From the NCBI GenBank assembly GCA_947441615.1, contig CANEUH010000007.1:1-64000 (forward strand): 64,000 nt of DNA. Reading direction: 5' to 3'. This document shows positions 38,131 to 46,914 of the stretch, in pieces. Made by a program: the position numbers and the translations under genes. The notes beneath the pieces were generated by a model that was given only the letters and a program-made list of their open reading frames with translations, ran no database searches and had not been told where the DNA came from. Each line of letters begins with the position of its first letter. The stretch's first letter is position 1. This stretch comes from Bacteriovoracaceae bacterium (GTDB lineage Bacteria > Bdellovibrionota > Bacteriovoracia > Bacteriovoracales > Bacteriovoracaceae).

Positions 38131-39120
38131 GTGGCAAAAAAACGCGTTAAGGTCGCCGTAACAGGTGCTGCTGGGCAGATTGGATATGCATTACTCTTTA
38201 GAATCGCTTCTGGACAAATGCTCGGGATGGAAACGGAAGTTGAACTACAGCTTTTAGAGCTTGAGCAAGCTCTTCCCGCACTTAAAGGTGTGGCGATGGA
38301 GCTAGAGGATTGTGCTTTTCCACTACTTAAAAATATTGTTTTAACCTCAGATTTAAATACTGCATTTAAAGATGCCAACTGGGTCGTTTGTGTTGGTTCT
38401 GTGCCTCGTAAAGAAGGGATGGAGAGATCGGATCTTCTTAAAATTAATGGTGGTATCTTTACTGCTCAAGCAAAAGCTGTTGAGCAATCTGCTGCTTCAG
38501 ATGTGAGAATCTTTGTGGTTGGTAACCCATGTAATACGAATGCATTGATTGCGATGAATAATGCCAAGGGAATTCCAACAGACAGATTTTTTGCCATGAC
38601 TGCATTGGATGAAAATCGTGCGAAAGCTCAGCTTGCGATTAAAGCTCAAGCAGATGTGACGGCAGTTAAAAACCTAACGATCTGGGGAAATCACTCGGCT
38701 ACTCAATATCCAGATTTTTTTAATGCTACTATTAACGGGAAGTCGGTTACTGATGTCATTACTGATCACGATTGGCTTAAAGGTGATTTCATTAAAACCG
38801 TTCAGCAACGTGGAGCTGCTATTATTAAGGCCCGTGGCCTCTCTTCAGCGGCTTCAGCTGCTAATGCTGCTATCGATGGAATTCGTAACATTGTGACAGA
38901 AACTCCTGCTGGAGAGTCATACTCAATGTGTTTAGCTTCCAATGGAGAATACGGCGTTGATAAAGGTCTTATCTTCTCATTCCCTTGCCGAACTGAGGGT
39001 GGGAAAGTAAAAGTTATTGAAGGCATTAAACACAACGAATTTGGTCTAGAGAAATTTAAACTCACTCTAGATGAGCTACGTGGTGAAAGAGATGCAGTAA
39101 AATCTCTTAATTTAATCTAA
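38131..39120 (+). CDS. mdh: malate dehydrogenase (NAD-type 2)
   Basis: Oxidises malate to oxaloacetate in the TCA cycle. 329 residues from the GTG at 38131, which has an exceptionally good ribosome site (AGGTGGAGG, 5 bases away); the GTG at 38119 lies inside that site. Visible are the NAD motif [27 protein letters not shown] (mobile loop), [11 protein letters not shown] and the catalytic [11 protein letters not shown]. These place it in the MalDH type of the LDH/MDH superfamily. A terminator with a GGGCCC stem follows. Confidence 0.96.
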   Translation: MAKKRVKVAVTGAAGQIGYALLFRIASGQMLGMETEVELQLLELEQALPALKGVAMELEDCAFPLLKNIVLTSDLNTAFKDANWVVCVGSVPRKEGMERSDLLKINGGIFTAQAKAVEQSAASDVRIFVVGNPCNTNALIAMNNAKGIPTDRFFAMTALDENRAKAQLAIKAQADVTAVKNLTIWGNHSATQYPDFFNATINGKSVTDVITDHDWLKGDFIKTVQQRGAAIIKARGLSSAASAANAAIDGIRNIVTETPAGESYSMCLASNGEYGVDKGLIFSFPCRTEGGKVKVIEGIKHNEFGLEKFKLTLDELRGERDAVKSLNLI

Positions 39121-39132
39121 TTTCGTCTATTT

Positions 39133-39168
39133 AAGGGCCCAATGTTTGTCGCATTGGGCCCTTTTTTT
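39133..39168 (+). terminator. terminator of mdh
   Basis: AAGGGCCCAAT (39133-39143) pairs with ATTGGGCCCTT (39153-39163) and is followed by a T-run. Strong intrinsic terminator just behind mdh. Confidence 0.95.
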
Positions 39169-39229
39169 ATTGTCATATCCCCTCGAATTCCTTATAACTT
39201 CGTCTAAATTTTTCGTAAGGAACATTCAA

Positions 39230-40006
39230 ATGAGCAAAATGCAGGAAACTATTAAACTTTCTGGGTTTAATAATTTAACAAAAATTTTGTCGTTTAATTT
39301 TTATGACTTTTGTATCGCGATGAACGAGAGTCAAAAACAAGAATATATTAATTATATCCACAGTAAATATTGTGCAAAAAATATCGGTCAAATTGCTCGA
39401 AACGTTTGTGAAATTATTGAGGCCAATATTCTTTCTGAAACGGTTCAGGATTATGAGCCAGTTGGTGCATCGACCATGACCCTCATGTCAGACCTTAAGG
39501 GCGGAGGGAATTGGGAAGTCGGTTCTCAAGGGAAAGCTGCGGTTAGCATGCACCTGGATAAATCTCACATTACAACCCATACATATCCAGATGCCTCTGA
39601 CCCTGAAGGGATCTGTACATTTAGATTGGATCTTGATGTGGCGACTTGTGGAGAAATTATTCCACTTAAGGCCCTCAATTACATGTTTGAAGTTTTTGAA
39701 TGTGATGTCGTTTATATCGATTACGTTGTTCGAGGTTATACTCGACTTGCGAATGGGAAAAAGATTTATAACGACCACTACTTTAATTCCATTCAGGATT
39801 TTATTAAGAAAGAAACACTTGATCTTTACCAATTCAGACAAGATATCAACATTGCTCACGATAATATTTGGCAAACAAAACTCATGATTAAAGCAATGGG
39901 CCCTGAGAATTATCTTCTTGATCCAAATGATCGCAATCATCCTGATATTGATCACAAGATGAGTCTCTTGAATCAAGAGATGAGAGAAGTTTTCCATTTA
40001 AATTAA
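39230..40006 (+). CDS. speD: S-adenosylmethionine decarboxylase proenzyme
   Basis: Makes decarboxylated AdoMet for spermidine synthesis. The E. coli-type enzyme (class 1A): 258 residues, with the self-cleavage site HLDKSHI, where Ser112 becomes the pyruvoyl group, the same position as in E. coli. Other matches are LSGFNNLTKILSF, DYEPVGAS, CTFRLDLDVATCGEI and the EMREV tail. ATG 39230 is chosen (TAAGGA, 8 bases before); the longer 39146 start would read through the mdh terminator. No speE is nearby. Tail overlaps the convergent gene by 9 bases. Confidence 0.96.
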   Translation: MSKMQETIKLSGFNNLTKILSFNFYDFCIAMNESQKQEYINYIHSKYCAKNIGQIARNVCEIIEANILSETVQDYEPVGASTMTLMSDLKGGGNWEVGSQGKAAVSMHLDKSHITTHTYPDASDPEGICTFRLDLDVATCGEIIPLKALNYMFEVFECDVVYIDYVVRGYTRLANGKKIYNDHYFNSIQDFIKKETLDLYQFRQDINIAHDNIWQTKLMIKAMGPENYLLDPNDRNHPDIDHKMSLLNQEMREVFHLN

Positions 40007-41239
40007 TTCTGCGGTAATTCCAATATTTCGAGGGGAGAGTTCTTCGTCGAAAAATTCTTGAACGTCGACTTTATATCCTTGTTCCTCAAGGTAGATCGCG
40101 CGATCTAGTAACAAATAGAGCTCCATGACTCTTCCAAGAGCATTCCTGATAAGGCCTGCGGCAAGCATGCGTTCAATGAGAATTTGAAGATCAGGATTTT
40201 CAAAGAAAGTGTTTAATTCCCGAATCGTATGTTTCGGGTTTATTCCAATTCTTTTAAGTTGTTCAAATACATAAACACCAAACGATTCATCATAGAGCTT
40301 AGGAGAAGAATTCCCTAGGGTCACTAATTCCTTTATTTCATAATGATCAAAAAGAAGAATATGTATGGCATATCTAAACAGCTTCACTTTGAGTTTTAAA
40401 GCATAATCCTTTTCATCCATCTTTCGGTGCGCGCGACAAGACAGAGTGAGGGCGAATTTATTCATCCACAAGGGATCATTTTTTTGGGCAAATTGAGAAA
40501 TATTTTGAAGGTCCGTTGATTCATCAAGTGTATGATAACAGCAGCCAAAGTTAACGAGGACTGGCACTTTTTCAGCTGAACTCACTCGGATGAGGTCTAG
40601 GGCCAGTTTCCCGCAGGTATGAAGACCCACGGGCATGACATTGCTTTTTAAAAGTTGGGAAAATTCTGAATCAGATGAAACCTTGAGGTTTTTGTATTTA
40701 ACTTTATTTTCCGGATTTTTGGCGTTCTTTAGATTTCTTTCTATTCCAGTTTTCTGAAAATCGGAATTCATATCAATAGAAGTGACATTGAGTTGAAAGT
40801 AATTACTAAGCGTCTGGGAAAGAAGTCCAATTCCTCCACCAATATCGATGACATCATGAATGTTCTTCTTTTGATAAAGATGATGGATATGGGGGGAGAG
40901 TTTTTTTATCTCGTGTTGCTTTTTTGGGATGATAAATAACCAGGTAAATCGGTCCTCGGGCATGGCGGGATATTTGGGGGCGACTGGAAGCTGCGTTAAG
41001 CGGGTGATTTCATCGTAAAAGAACTTAAGCTCAGGACTTTTTACTAAACCATTCACTTCCTTTTTTTCAAGCTTTATGACGTCTGTTTTATCCTGATATT
41101 GCCTAAGTTCTTCAATCCACTCTAAAGGGTATCCTTCGAAGGTGTTGGGATACATGAGCATGATTTCGTTTTGCCATATTCTTTGATATGGTTTTAGGAA
41201 ATGTTTAATTTGAAGAAATCGCTCACGATGATTCATCAT
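39998..41239 (-). CDS. METTL25/RRNAD1-like methyltransferase
   Basis: 413 residues. A class I SAM-binding domain (VIDIGGGIGLLSQTLSNYF) is followed by GLHTCGKLALDLIR and VNFGCCYHTL, the two signatures of the METTL25/RRNAD1 branch (Methyltransf_32) known mainly from eukaryotes. The N-terminal ~125 residues and the C-terminal ~130 residues flank the catalytic core as in those proteins. Substrate unknown; rRNA or tRNA modification is a possible reading. It shares a 9-base overlap with speD at the 3' end and lies 19 bases from murD, divergent. Confidence 0.75.
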   Translation of the reverse strand: MMNHRERFLQIKHFLKPYQRIWQNEIMLMYPNTFEGYPLEWIEELRQYQDKTDVIKLEKKEVNGLVKSPELKFFYDEITRLTQLPVAPKYPAMPEDRFTWLFIIPKKQHEIKKLSPHIHHLYQKKNIHDVIDIGGGIGLLSQTLSNYFQLNVTSIDMNSDFQKTGIERNLKNAKNPENKVKYKNLKVSSDSEFSQLLKSNVMPVGLHTCGKLALDLIRVSSAEKVPVLVNFGCCYHTLDESTDLQNISQFAQKNDPLWMNKFALTLSCRAHRKMDEKDYALKLKVKLFRYAIHILLFDHYEIKELVTLGNSSPKLYDESFGVYVFEQLKRIGINPKHTIRELNTFFENPDLQILIERMLAAGLIRNALGRVMELYLLLDRAIYLEEQGYKVDVQEFFDEELSPRNIGITAELI

Positions 41240-41258
41240 CTGAAAGGTACCATAGCTT

Positions 41259-42575
41259 ATGAATAAGATAAATAAAGTCGCTATATTTGGGATGGGAAAG
41301 TCTGGTAAGTCTGCCCTGAAACTCGCTAAAAAATTTAAACAAGATTTTTATGCCGTTAATAAGGGAGACCCTAAATCTTGGTGGGAGTCAGAAGGATTGT
41401 CTGATGTCTGTGGGACTTGTGCATGTTTTTCAGAGGATGATTTTTCTGGGCACTTTTCTAAAATGGATGAAATTGTTATCTCCCCAGGAATTCCTACGAC
41501 TCATCCAGCGCTTCTAAAAGCTGTTGAAAAAGGTGTACCGATCATTTCTGAGATTGAATACGCTTACCGGTACACAAAAAATATACCAGTGATTGCCATT
41601 ACTGGTACCAATGGAAAAACCACCACTACAACAATGATCGCGGAAGCACTTAAACTTCTTGGTAAGAGTGTTTTTTGTGGAGGAAACATAGGAGTTCCTT
41701 ATTGCGATTTAGCAATTTCGGAAGAGCAAGTGGACTATGCTGTTATTGAGGTATCTAGTTTTCAATTAGAAACGATTAAAGAATTTCATCCTACAATAGG
41801 ACTCATATTAAACATTTTTCCGAATCACTCTGAGCGCTATGATGATGTTCATGACTATGCGAGAGCAAAATTTAGGATGCTTCTTAATATGAATTCACAG
41901 GACAATCTTATTTTAGGTACAGAGAATCCTTACCTTGATGATATTAAAGATCACCCGGCTCATAAGTTATTTTTTACCAAAGGAAATCTGCCGGTCGAAT
42001 TTTTATCCAAATTTGATTTTTCAAGAGCAAGAGTTAAGGGAGAGCATAACGAGGCGAATTTTTACGCAGCTTATGAGGTTTTAAGACTCCTTAAAATCGA
42101 TCATCTAGATGTTTTCTTTCAGAAGTTTATTGAAACTTTCGCAGGTGTATCCCATCGCCTTGAGTTTGTTTTGGAAAAAGACGGATTATCTATTTATAAC
42201 GATGCTAAGTCCACCAATGCACTTGCCACGACGACTGCGATCAAGGCCTTCAAAGATGCTAAGGAGCCACTTTATTTAATCTTAGGTGGAAAGCTTCGAA
42301 ATGAATCAGATAAGCTTCTGCCTGATCTTTTACCCTTTAAGGGTAAGATCGAAAAGATATATACGATTGGTGACGTGACAGAGAGGCTTTTCGAAGAGCT
42401 TAAGAATGATTTTAAAGTTGAAAAATCACATGATTTAAAGACAGTTCTGAAAGTTGTAAAGGGACTTAAAGGAAACTTGGTTTTTTCTCCTGCATTTCCA
42501 TCTTTTGATCAATTTAAGAATTACGTCGATCGCGGCGAGAAGTTTAAGGCATGGGCGAGAGAGATCTTTTTATAG
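41259..42575 (+). CDS. murD: UDP-N-acetylmuramoyl-L-alanine--D-glutamate ligase
   Basis: Adds D-glutamate to UDP-MurNAc-L-Ala in peptidoglycan precursor synthesis. 438 residues: VAIFGMGKSGKSAL at the N-terminus, the Mur ligase P-loop ITGTNGKTTTTT (112-123), VIEVSSFQLE, NIFPNHSERY, HRLEFV and NDAKSTN. No other cell-wall genes adjoin it, so it is outside the usual dcw cluster. Its stop is one base from the convergent 53-residue gene. Confidence 0.95.
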   Translation: MNKINKVAIFGMGKSGKSALKLAKKFKQDFYAVNKGDPKSWWESEGLSDVCGTCACFSEDDFSGHFSKMDEIVISPGIPTTHPALLKAVEKGVPIISEIEYAYRYTKNIPVIAITGTNGKTTTTTMIAEALKLLGKSVFCGGNIGVPYCDLAISEEQVDYAVIEVSSFQLETIKEFHPTIGLILNIFPNHSERYDDVHDYARAKFRMLLNMNSQDNLILGTENPYLDDIKDHPAHKLFFTKGNLPVEFLSKFDFSRARVKGEHNEANFYAAYEVLRLLKIDHLDVFFQKFIETFAGVSHRLEFVLEKDGLSIYNDAKSTNALATTTAIKAFKDAKEPLYLILGGKLRNESDKLLPDLLPFKGKIEKIYTIGDVTERLFEELKNDFKVEKSHDLKTVLKVVKGLKGNLVFSPAFPSFDQFKNYVDRGEKFKAWAREIFL

Positions 42576-42576
42576 T

Positions 42577-42738
42577 CTATCGATTGTTCATGTGGTCGTT
42601 ATAGCTTTGATCAATCGACGCCGGAGATCTTTCACTAACTCTTTCCGGATTCTTTTCTGCCATCGCTGTTTCAAATGAGATTTTGGCGATGAAGAACATG
42701 ATCAGAACCATGACTACCGAACTAAGTTTTACTCCCAT
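42577..42738 (-). CDS. 53-residue membrane/exported peptide
   Basis: A small gene too short for the usual length cut-off. It has a good ribosome site (GAGGAAAGCTT before the ATG), begins MGVKLSSVVMVLIMFFIAKI (signal peptide or membrane anchor) and ends with a charged 30-residue tail (ERVSERSPASIDQ...). One base separates its stop from murD's. No homologue recognised. Either a small membrane protein or a short secreted peptide. Confidence 0.6.
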   Translation of the reverse strand: MGVKLSSVVMVLIMFFIAKISFETAMAEKNPERVSERSPASIDQSYNDHMNNR

Positions 42739-42826
42739 AAGCTTTCCTCATTTATCAACCAAACTTATTGTGGTTTACCGGAGTATCGGCATAAAGTTTT
42801 AAAAGCTTAAAGAATTTCACTGAATT

Positions 42827-44017
42827 TTATCGACTCATTTTTAGTTTTGTCGTTATCCGCTCTACATCCCCATGTGAGTGATAGAGGCCAAAGCCAAATC
42901 GTAACCGCTGTCCCCTTAAATCAATAATGATATTAAGATCTTTGAGGAATTGATAGGCCTCTGTCGCGACTTTAAGTGAGGGGGCCTCAAAAGTGAGAAA
43001 GTGCCCGTGCCAATGAAGTTCTTTTGAAAATAGAGGCCTTAGAGAATACTTCTCTAGAAAGGCGTCAGGAATCTGGGAAATAAAGTCTTTTTGAAGACTT
43101 ACAATATACTCATGAATTTTATTTATAGTGAGATGTTCGTGACCAAAGAGGTCCCAGCTGGCATTAAACCGGTATAGGCCAGAAGGATCCTGAGTGGCGC
43201 CCATAAAGGCCAGGGCATCCTTAGTATAGCCCACTTGGATACCTGGTGGTTTTGACAATTCTCCGTATTCAGCAAACCAGCCCGTATACGCAGGTCTCCA
43301 GTCTCCATGGGGGACAACCATAAATCCTACGCCCTCTCCCGCTTGAGCATATTTGTATCCACCACCAAGATAAAAGATTTTGCCCTCAAGTTTTGAAAGA
43401 TCAGTGGGGAGTGCTCCAAAGCCATGGTAGCCATCAATCACCATAATGGTTTCTTTACTGCAGGACTCGTGAAGTTCAAGCAGTTCAGCATCGGTAAAGG
43501 CGAGACCAGAATCAAAAAAAACCTGACTCACAAAAAAGAGGTCTGGAGTATTTTGTAAGGCGTTTTTTATTTCATCAATTAGGCTTCTTCTGTTTTCTAA
43601 AAATTCAGAAGTAGAAAGTGTTTGTACATGAACTCCAGAAAGTTCAGTTAGCCTTTGAATTTGTCTTTTCCATGAGTGAAATTCACTTGAAGTGGTAAGA
43701 ATATTGAGCTCTTTTTTTCCAAGAAAAAGCGAAAGGATCCTAGATAATAATTCATGAGTATTCGGAGCGAAAACAATCTGGTTTGGATTTTTTAGTTTAA
43801 GAATTTGAGCAATATGATTTTGCGCCTTCGGGATCACCTCGCCGAAAATCTTCTCCCACTTTTTATCACTCAGTATTGAACAATCATCCCAATAATTAAG
43901 TTGGGCCTCCCGGGTGACGTCTGGCCAGAAGTGATGAGAGTGAGCGGCGAAATGATCTTGACCCTCGTGGCCCTTTAAAAAGTATGAGTAGTACTTTTTA
44001 TGATCTAAATGAGTCAT
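42827..44017 (-). CDS. kynureninase-like PLP enzyme (class V aminotransferase fold)
   Basis: 396 residues from the ATG at 44017 (a TTG at 44023 is the alternative). The PLP lysine sits in GGGYKYAQAGEG near residue 222, and the phosphate/aspartate region in VIDGYHGFGALPTD. Kynureninases have SYKYLNGGPG there, so the fold is right, but the N-terminal part (FAAHSHHFWPDVTREAQLNY) is unlike classical kynureninases. It overlaps the tryptophan dioxygenase gene by 20 bases, which supports kynurenine (or N-formylkynurenine) as substrate. No kynurenine formamidase is visible in the window. Confidence 0.7.
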   Translation of the reverse strand: MTHLDHKKYYSYFLKGHEGQDHFAAHSHHFWPDVTREAQLNYWDDCSILSDKKWEKIFGEVIPKAQNHIAQILKLKNPNQIVFAPNTHELLSRILSLFLGKKELNILTTSSEFHSWKRQIQRLTELSGVHVQTLSTSEFLENRRSLIDEIKNALQNTPDLFFVSQVFFDSGLAFTDAELLELHESCSKETIMVIDGYHGFGALPTDLSKLEGKIFYLGGGYKYAQAGEGVGFMVVPHGDWRPAYTGWFAEYGELSKPPGIQVGYTKDALAFMGATQDPSGLYRFNASWDLFGHEHLTINKIHEYIVSLQKDFISQIPDAFLEKYSLRPLFSKELHWHGHFLTFEAPSLKVATEAYQFLKDLNIIIDLRGQRLRFGFGLYHSHGDVERITTKLKMSR

Positions 44018-45095
44018 AAACAATATCCAATTGATCTTTGATGGTTTGAGGTAGTTTTGGAGTCATCGCTCTTGGGATTAAGAAAGTTGCTAAGTTAAAA
44101 AAATCAACGAAGGCCCTATTCCGTTCTGTTGTTGATTTCAAATATTCATGTCCCGAAGAGCCGCCAGTTCCGATTTTTGTGCCTAAGATTCTTTGAACCA
44201 TAATGGCGTGGCGGTATCTCCAAGTGGTGAAGTTCTCATCCACTTCAACGAGTGAATTTAAAATTCTAAACGGCATCTGAAGTCCTGGGTAATCTCTATA
44301 AAGATAGATGAAAACAGCTGAGAGCATCGCTTTTTGAGAAATGCGCACTTTCCCTGCGTCCTTCCATTCTCCAAAGAGTTTTGCATCCAAGAGAGTGTTA
44401 AATGTTCCTTCTGTGAGGTCTAAATTTTTTAACTCCATCGCTCGCGCCTTATCATCCAGGATAGGGTTTTTTGAGACAATATCTCTGTCCTGACTGAGCA
44501 TCTTATCCACGGCATTTGAATACTCGCCCCAAAAGTCAAAACCATCGAAGTGACTAAACGGCATTCTTTCTAGCCATGCTTCAATCAGTTCCAAAATGCT
44601 GACCTTACTTTCAGTCTCTTCAAGAATTTTTTTATCCTCTGGCTTAAGGCGAGAGGTAAAAAATTGTTTCTCGATCTCCATCCTGTGATGAGGCTTTATT
44701 CCAAGGGTCGCTTCGATCAATCTAAATTGGAGGCTCTGAAAGCCAGAGGCCGGAACCAAGTAGTCTCTAAATTCCATGAAGTCTAGAGTTGTCATGGTTT
44801 CCATCACTTCAATTTGGTTAATCAGAATTTGTTGAATCGTTGTGACGCGATCAATTCTAGCTTGAATAACTGATAAATCTGTTGAGGGAATAAAATCTTT
44901 TTGCATGATCTTACGAACTGAATCAATTTCGTGAATGATTTGTTTAAACCACAATTCGTAGGTTTGGTGGATGATGATAAAAAGCGTCTCATCATGGGCC
45001 GGCACACCGTATTTTTCGCTCTCAGTGTCCTGGGCATTCAGGATTTTAGGGAGTTGCAGGTAGTCACCATAATAAACAGGTTTTTGAATTTTCAT
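43998..45095 (-). CDS. kynA: tryptophan 2,3-dioxygenase
   Basis: Heme enzyme converting tryptophan to N-formylkynurenine. 365 residues, closer to the longer eukaryote-like form than to the ~280-300-residue bacterial one. Signatures: YGDYLQLPKILN, HDETLFIIIHQTYELWFKQI (substrate His), EFRDYLVPASGFQSLQFR, and WRYRHAIMVQRILGTKIGTGGSSGHEYL with the proximal heme His. It precedes and overlaps the kynureninase-like gene, so the two probably form one catabolic pair. Confidence 0.94.
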   Translation of the reverse strand: MKIQKPVYYGDYLQLPKILNAQDTESEKYGVPAHDETLFIIIHQTYELWFKQIIHEIDSVRKIMQKDFIPSTDLSVIQARIDRVTTIQQILINQIEVMETMTTLDFMEFRDYLVPASGFQSLQFRLIEATLGIKPHHRMEIEKQFFTSRLKPEDKKILEETESKVSILELIEAWLERMPFSHFDGFDFWGEYSNAVDKMLSQDRDIVSKNPILDDKARAMELKNLDLTEGTFNTLLDAKLFGEWKDAGKVRISQKAMLSAVFIYLYRDYPGLQMPFRILNSLVEVDENFTTWRYRHAIMVQRILGTKIGTGGSSGHEYLKSTTERNRAFVDFFNLATFLIPRAMTPKLPQTIKDQLDIVYDSFRS

Positions 45096-45150
45096 AAAAG
45101 CCTTCCCAAGAATGGCAGAGGAGAGTATTTTTATAGGGCGAGGTTATTGT

Positions 45151-46914
45151 ATGAAAAAAACATTCACTCTATCAAATCAAACTATCAAAACGAACATTCA
45201 AAAACTTAAAAATCTTATGACTGAGCGTGCCCTTGATGGCATGTATATTTCAAGTTTTGATCCATTCTTAAACGAATATGTGCCCCTCCAGGATAATCAC
45301 CGTTACTACATCACTGGGTTCACGGGCTCCATGGCCGAAGTCTTGATTCCGTTAAATGGTAAGGTCAGGCTTTATGTAGATGGGCGTTATCATGAACAAG
45401 CTGACCTTGAAGTTGACGGCAATGAAGTAGAGGTCGTCAAAGTTGGAGGAGATTCTTCAACGACCGGAGAGCTCGCCTCAGACGTAAAAAAACTAGGGAT
45501 AAGAAAACTAGGGTATGAAGCGGACAGAACCACTCTCGGTTACTTAAAGCGTCTTTCAGATAATGCTGGAGAAACAATCGCACTTGAACACGGGGAACTC
45601 TCTAATCATATTGAATTTGAATCCCTCCCTGTTCCAAAAGAAATTCAACTCGAGCCCCGCGAATGGCGAGGGAGAGATACGTTAGAGAAAACCCGCTCAA
45701 TTTTTCAAAATGAAAAGCAAGGGATGTATGTGACGGCTCTTGATTCCATTGCTTGGATTACAAATTGTCGTGGCTATCATCTTCCTTATCTATCTAGTTT
45801 TTATGCCAAGGCCCTCGTCACAAAAGAAAAAGTGTATGTCTTTGTCACTCCTGAAACACCAGTTAGTGCCAAGGCGAAAAAAGAAAGTGGAATAGAGTTT
45901 ATCTCTCTTCCCTTTGGAAGCCTTCCAAAAGAATTAGATCGTCTTCAGAACACTCTTCATTTGAATGAGGTTTGGTTTGATCCTGGGATGCTTAATAGTG
46001 CGGACTTTGGCATGCTGGTTAAAATATTCGGCACTGATAGATTGAAAGAAAAGTCCGGTGGGTTTTATGAATATCAGTCGATTAAAGAGCCTGTTGAGCT
46101 AAGACAAATGGATGCTTCATTTAAGAAAGCTGATAAGGCCATCTTTAACACCATAAAATGGGTCAAAGACTCTATTAAGTCTGGAAAAAAAATTACTGAA
46201 CTTGATCTCTATAACGAGACCACAAAAAAATATAAAGCAGAGGGTGCTGTTGATCAGAGCTTTAACACCATCGCTGGAGTGGGAGCGAATGGGTCAATCA
46301 TTCACTACGGAAATCCATCCGATGAAGTGGTCATTAAAGATACGGATATGATCCTTTTAGATTCTGGTGGCTACTTTGAAGGTGGATGGGCGACAGATAC
46401 AACGAGAACATTTTTTGCGGATTCATCAAAGAAAGCTGATCCCAAGATGATTGAAATGTATACGCTCGTTCTTAAGGGGTTACTTGCTGTTCAGTCCGCC
46501 GTCTTTCCAGAGGGGACAAAGGGCATGGTTCTTGATGGTCTCGCTCGAAATGCGATGAGAAAAAAAGGTTATGACTATAATCACGGAACTGGTCATGGTC
46601 TTGGTATTCATGTGCATGAACCAGGAGTACGGCTTTCTTCTATTTCAACAGTTCCAATGAAAGCAGGTCAAGTGGTCTCTATGGAACCTGGAATTTATAT
46701 TCCTGGTTTTGGTGGAGTGAGATTAGAAAATATTGGTTGGGTGGAAAAGCATCCCCAGTTTCCTAATATGCTGAGAATCAATAGCTTTGTTTATATCGGA
46801 TTTGATCCAGCTCTTGTTGATATGACTCTTTTAAACGAAGAAGAAAGAAAGATTCTAGAAGATTATGAAGCTGAGTGCTTACGTCGAGGCACGAGCCTTC
46901 GATCGATTAAATAA
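45151..46914 (+). CDS. Xaa-Pro aminopeptidase (M24B)
   Basis: 587 residues from the ATG at 45151 (GAGG 7 bases upstream); a longer start at 45112 lacks a ribosome site. Two creatinase-like N-terminal domains precede the pita-bread domain, whose metal ligands are visible in DSGGYFEGGWATDTTRTF (two Asp), NHGTGHGLGIHVHEPG (His), MEPGIY (Glu) and RLENIGW (Glu). This is the long eukaryote-like form of aminopeptidase P, which releases residues ahead of proline. Cytoplasmic, no signal peptide. It may help digest peptides from prey. Its last 36 bases overlap the convergent matrixin gene. Confidence 0.92.
   Translation: MKKTFTLSNQTIKTNIQKLKNLMTERALDGMYISSFDPFLNEYVPLQDNHRYYITGFTGSMAEVLIPLNGKVRLYVDGRYHEQADLEVDGNEVEVVKVGGDSSTTGELASDVKKLGIRKLGYEADRTTLGYLKRLSDNAGETIALEHGELSNHIEFESLPVPKEIQLEPREWRGRDTLEKTRSIFQNEKQGMYVTALDSIAWITNCRGYHLPYLSSFYAKALVTKEKVYVFVTPETPVSAKAKKESGIEFISLPFGSLPKELDRLQNTLHLNEVWFDPGMLNSADFGMLVKIFGTDRLKEKSGGFYEYQSIKEPVELRQMDASFKKADKAIFNTIKWVKDSIKSGKKITELDLYNETTKKYKAEGAVDQSFNTIAGVGANGSIIHYGNPSDEVVIKDTDMILLDSGGYFEGGWATDTTRTFFADSSKKADPKMIEMYTLVLKGLLAVQSAVFPEGTKGMVLDGLARNAMRKKGYDYNHGTGHGLGIHVHEPGVRLSSISTVPMKAGQVVSMEPGIYIPGFGGVRLENIGWVEKHPQFPNMLRINSFVYIGFDPALVDMTLLNEEERKILEDYEAECLRRGTSLRSIK

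Noticed and set aside
38100..38378. Minus-strand reading frame opposite the start of mdh
   Set aside because: Shadow of the mdh coding sequence; no ribosome site and composition that follows the other strand.
39146..39229. Longer start for speD
   Set aside because: It would translate the mdh terminator stem; the ATG at 39230 has a good ribosome site and gives the family-standard N-terminus.
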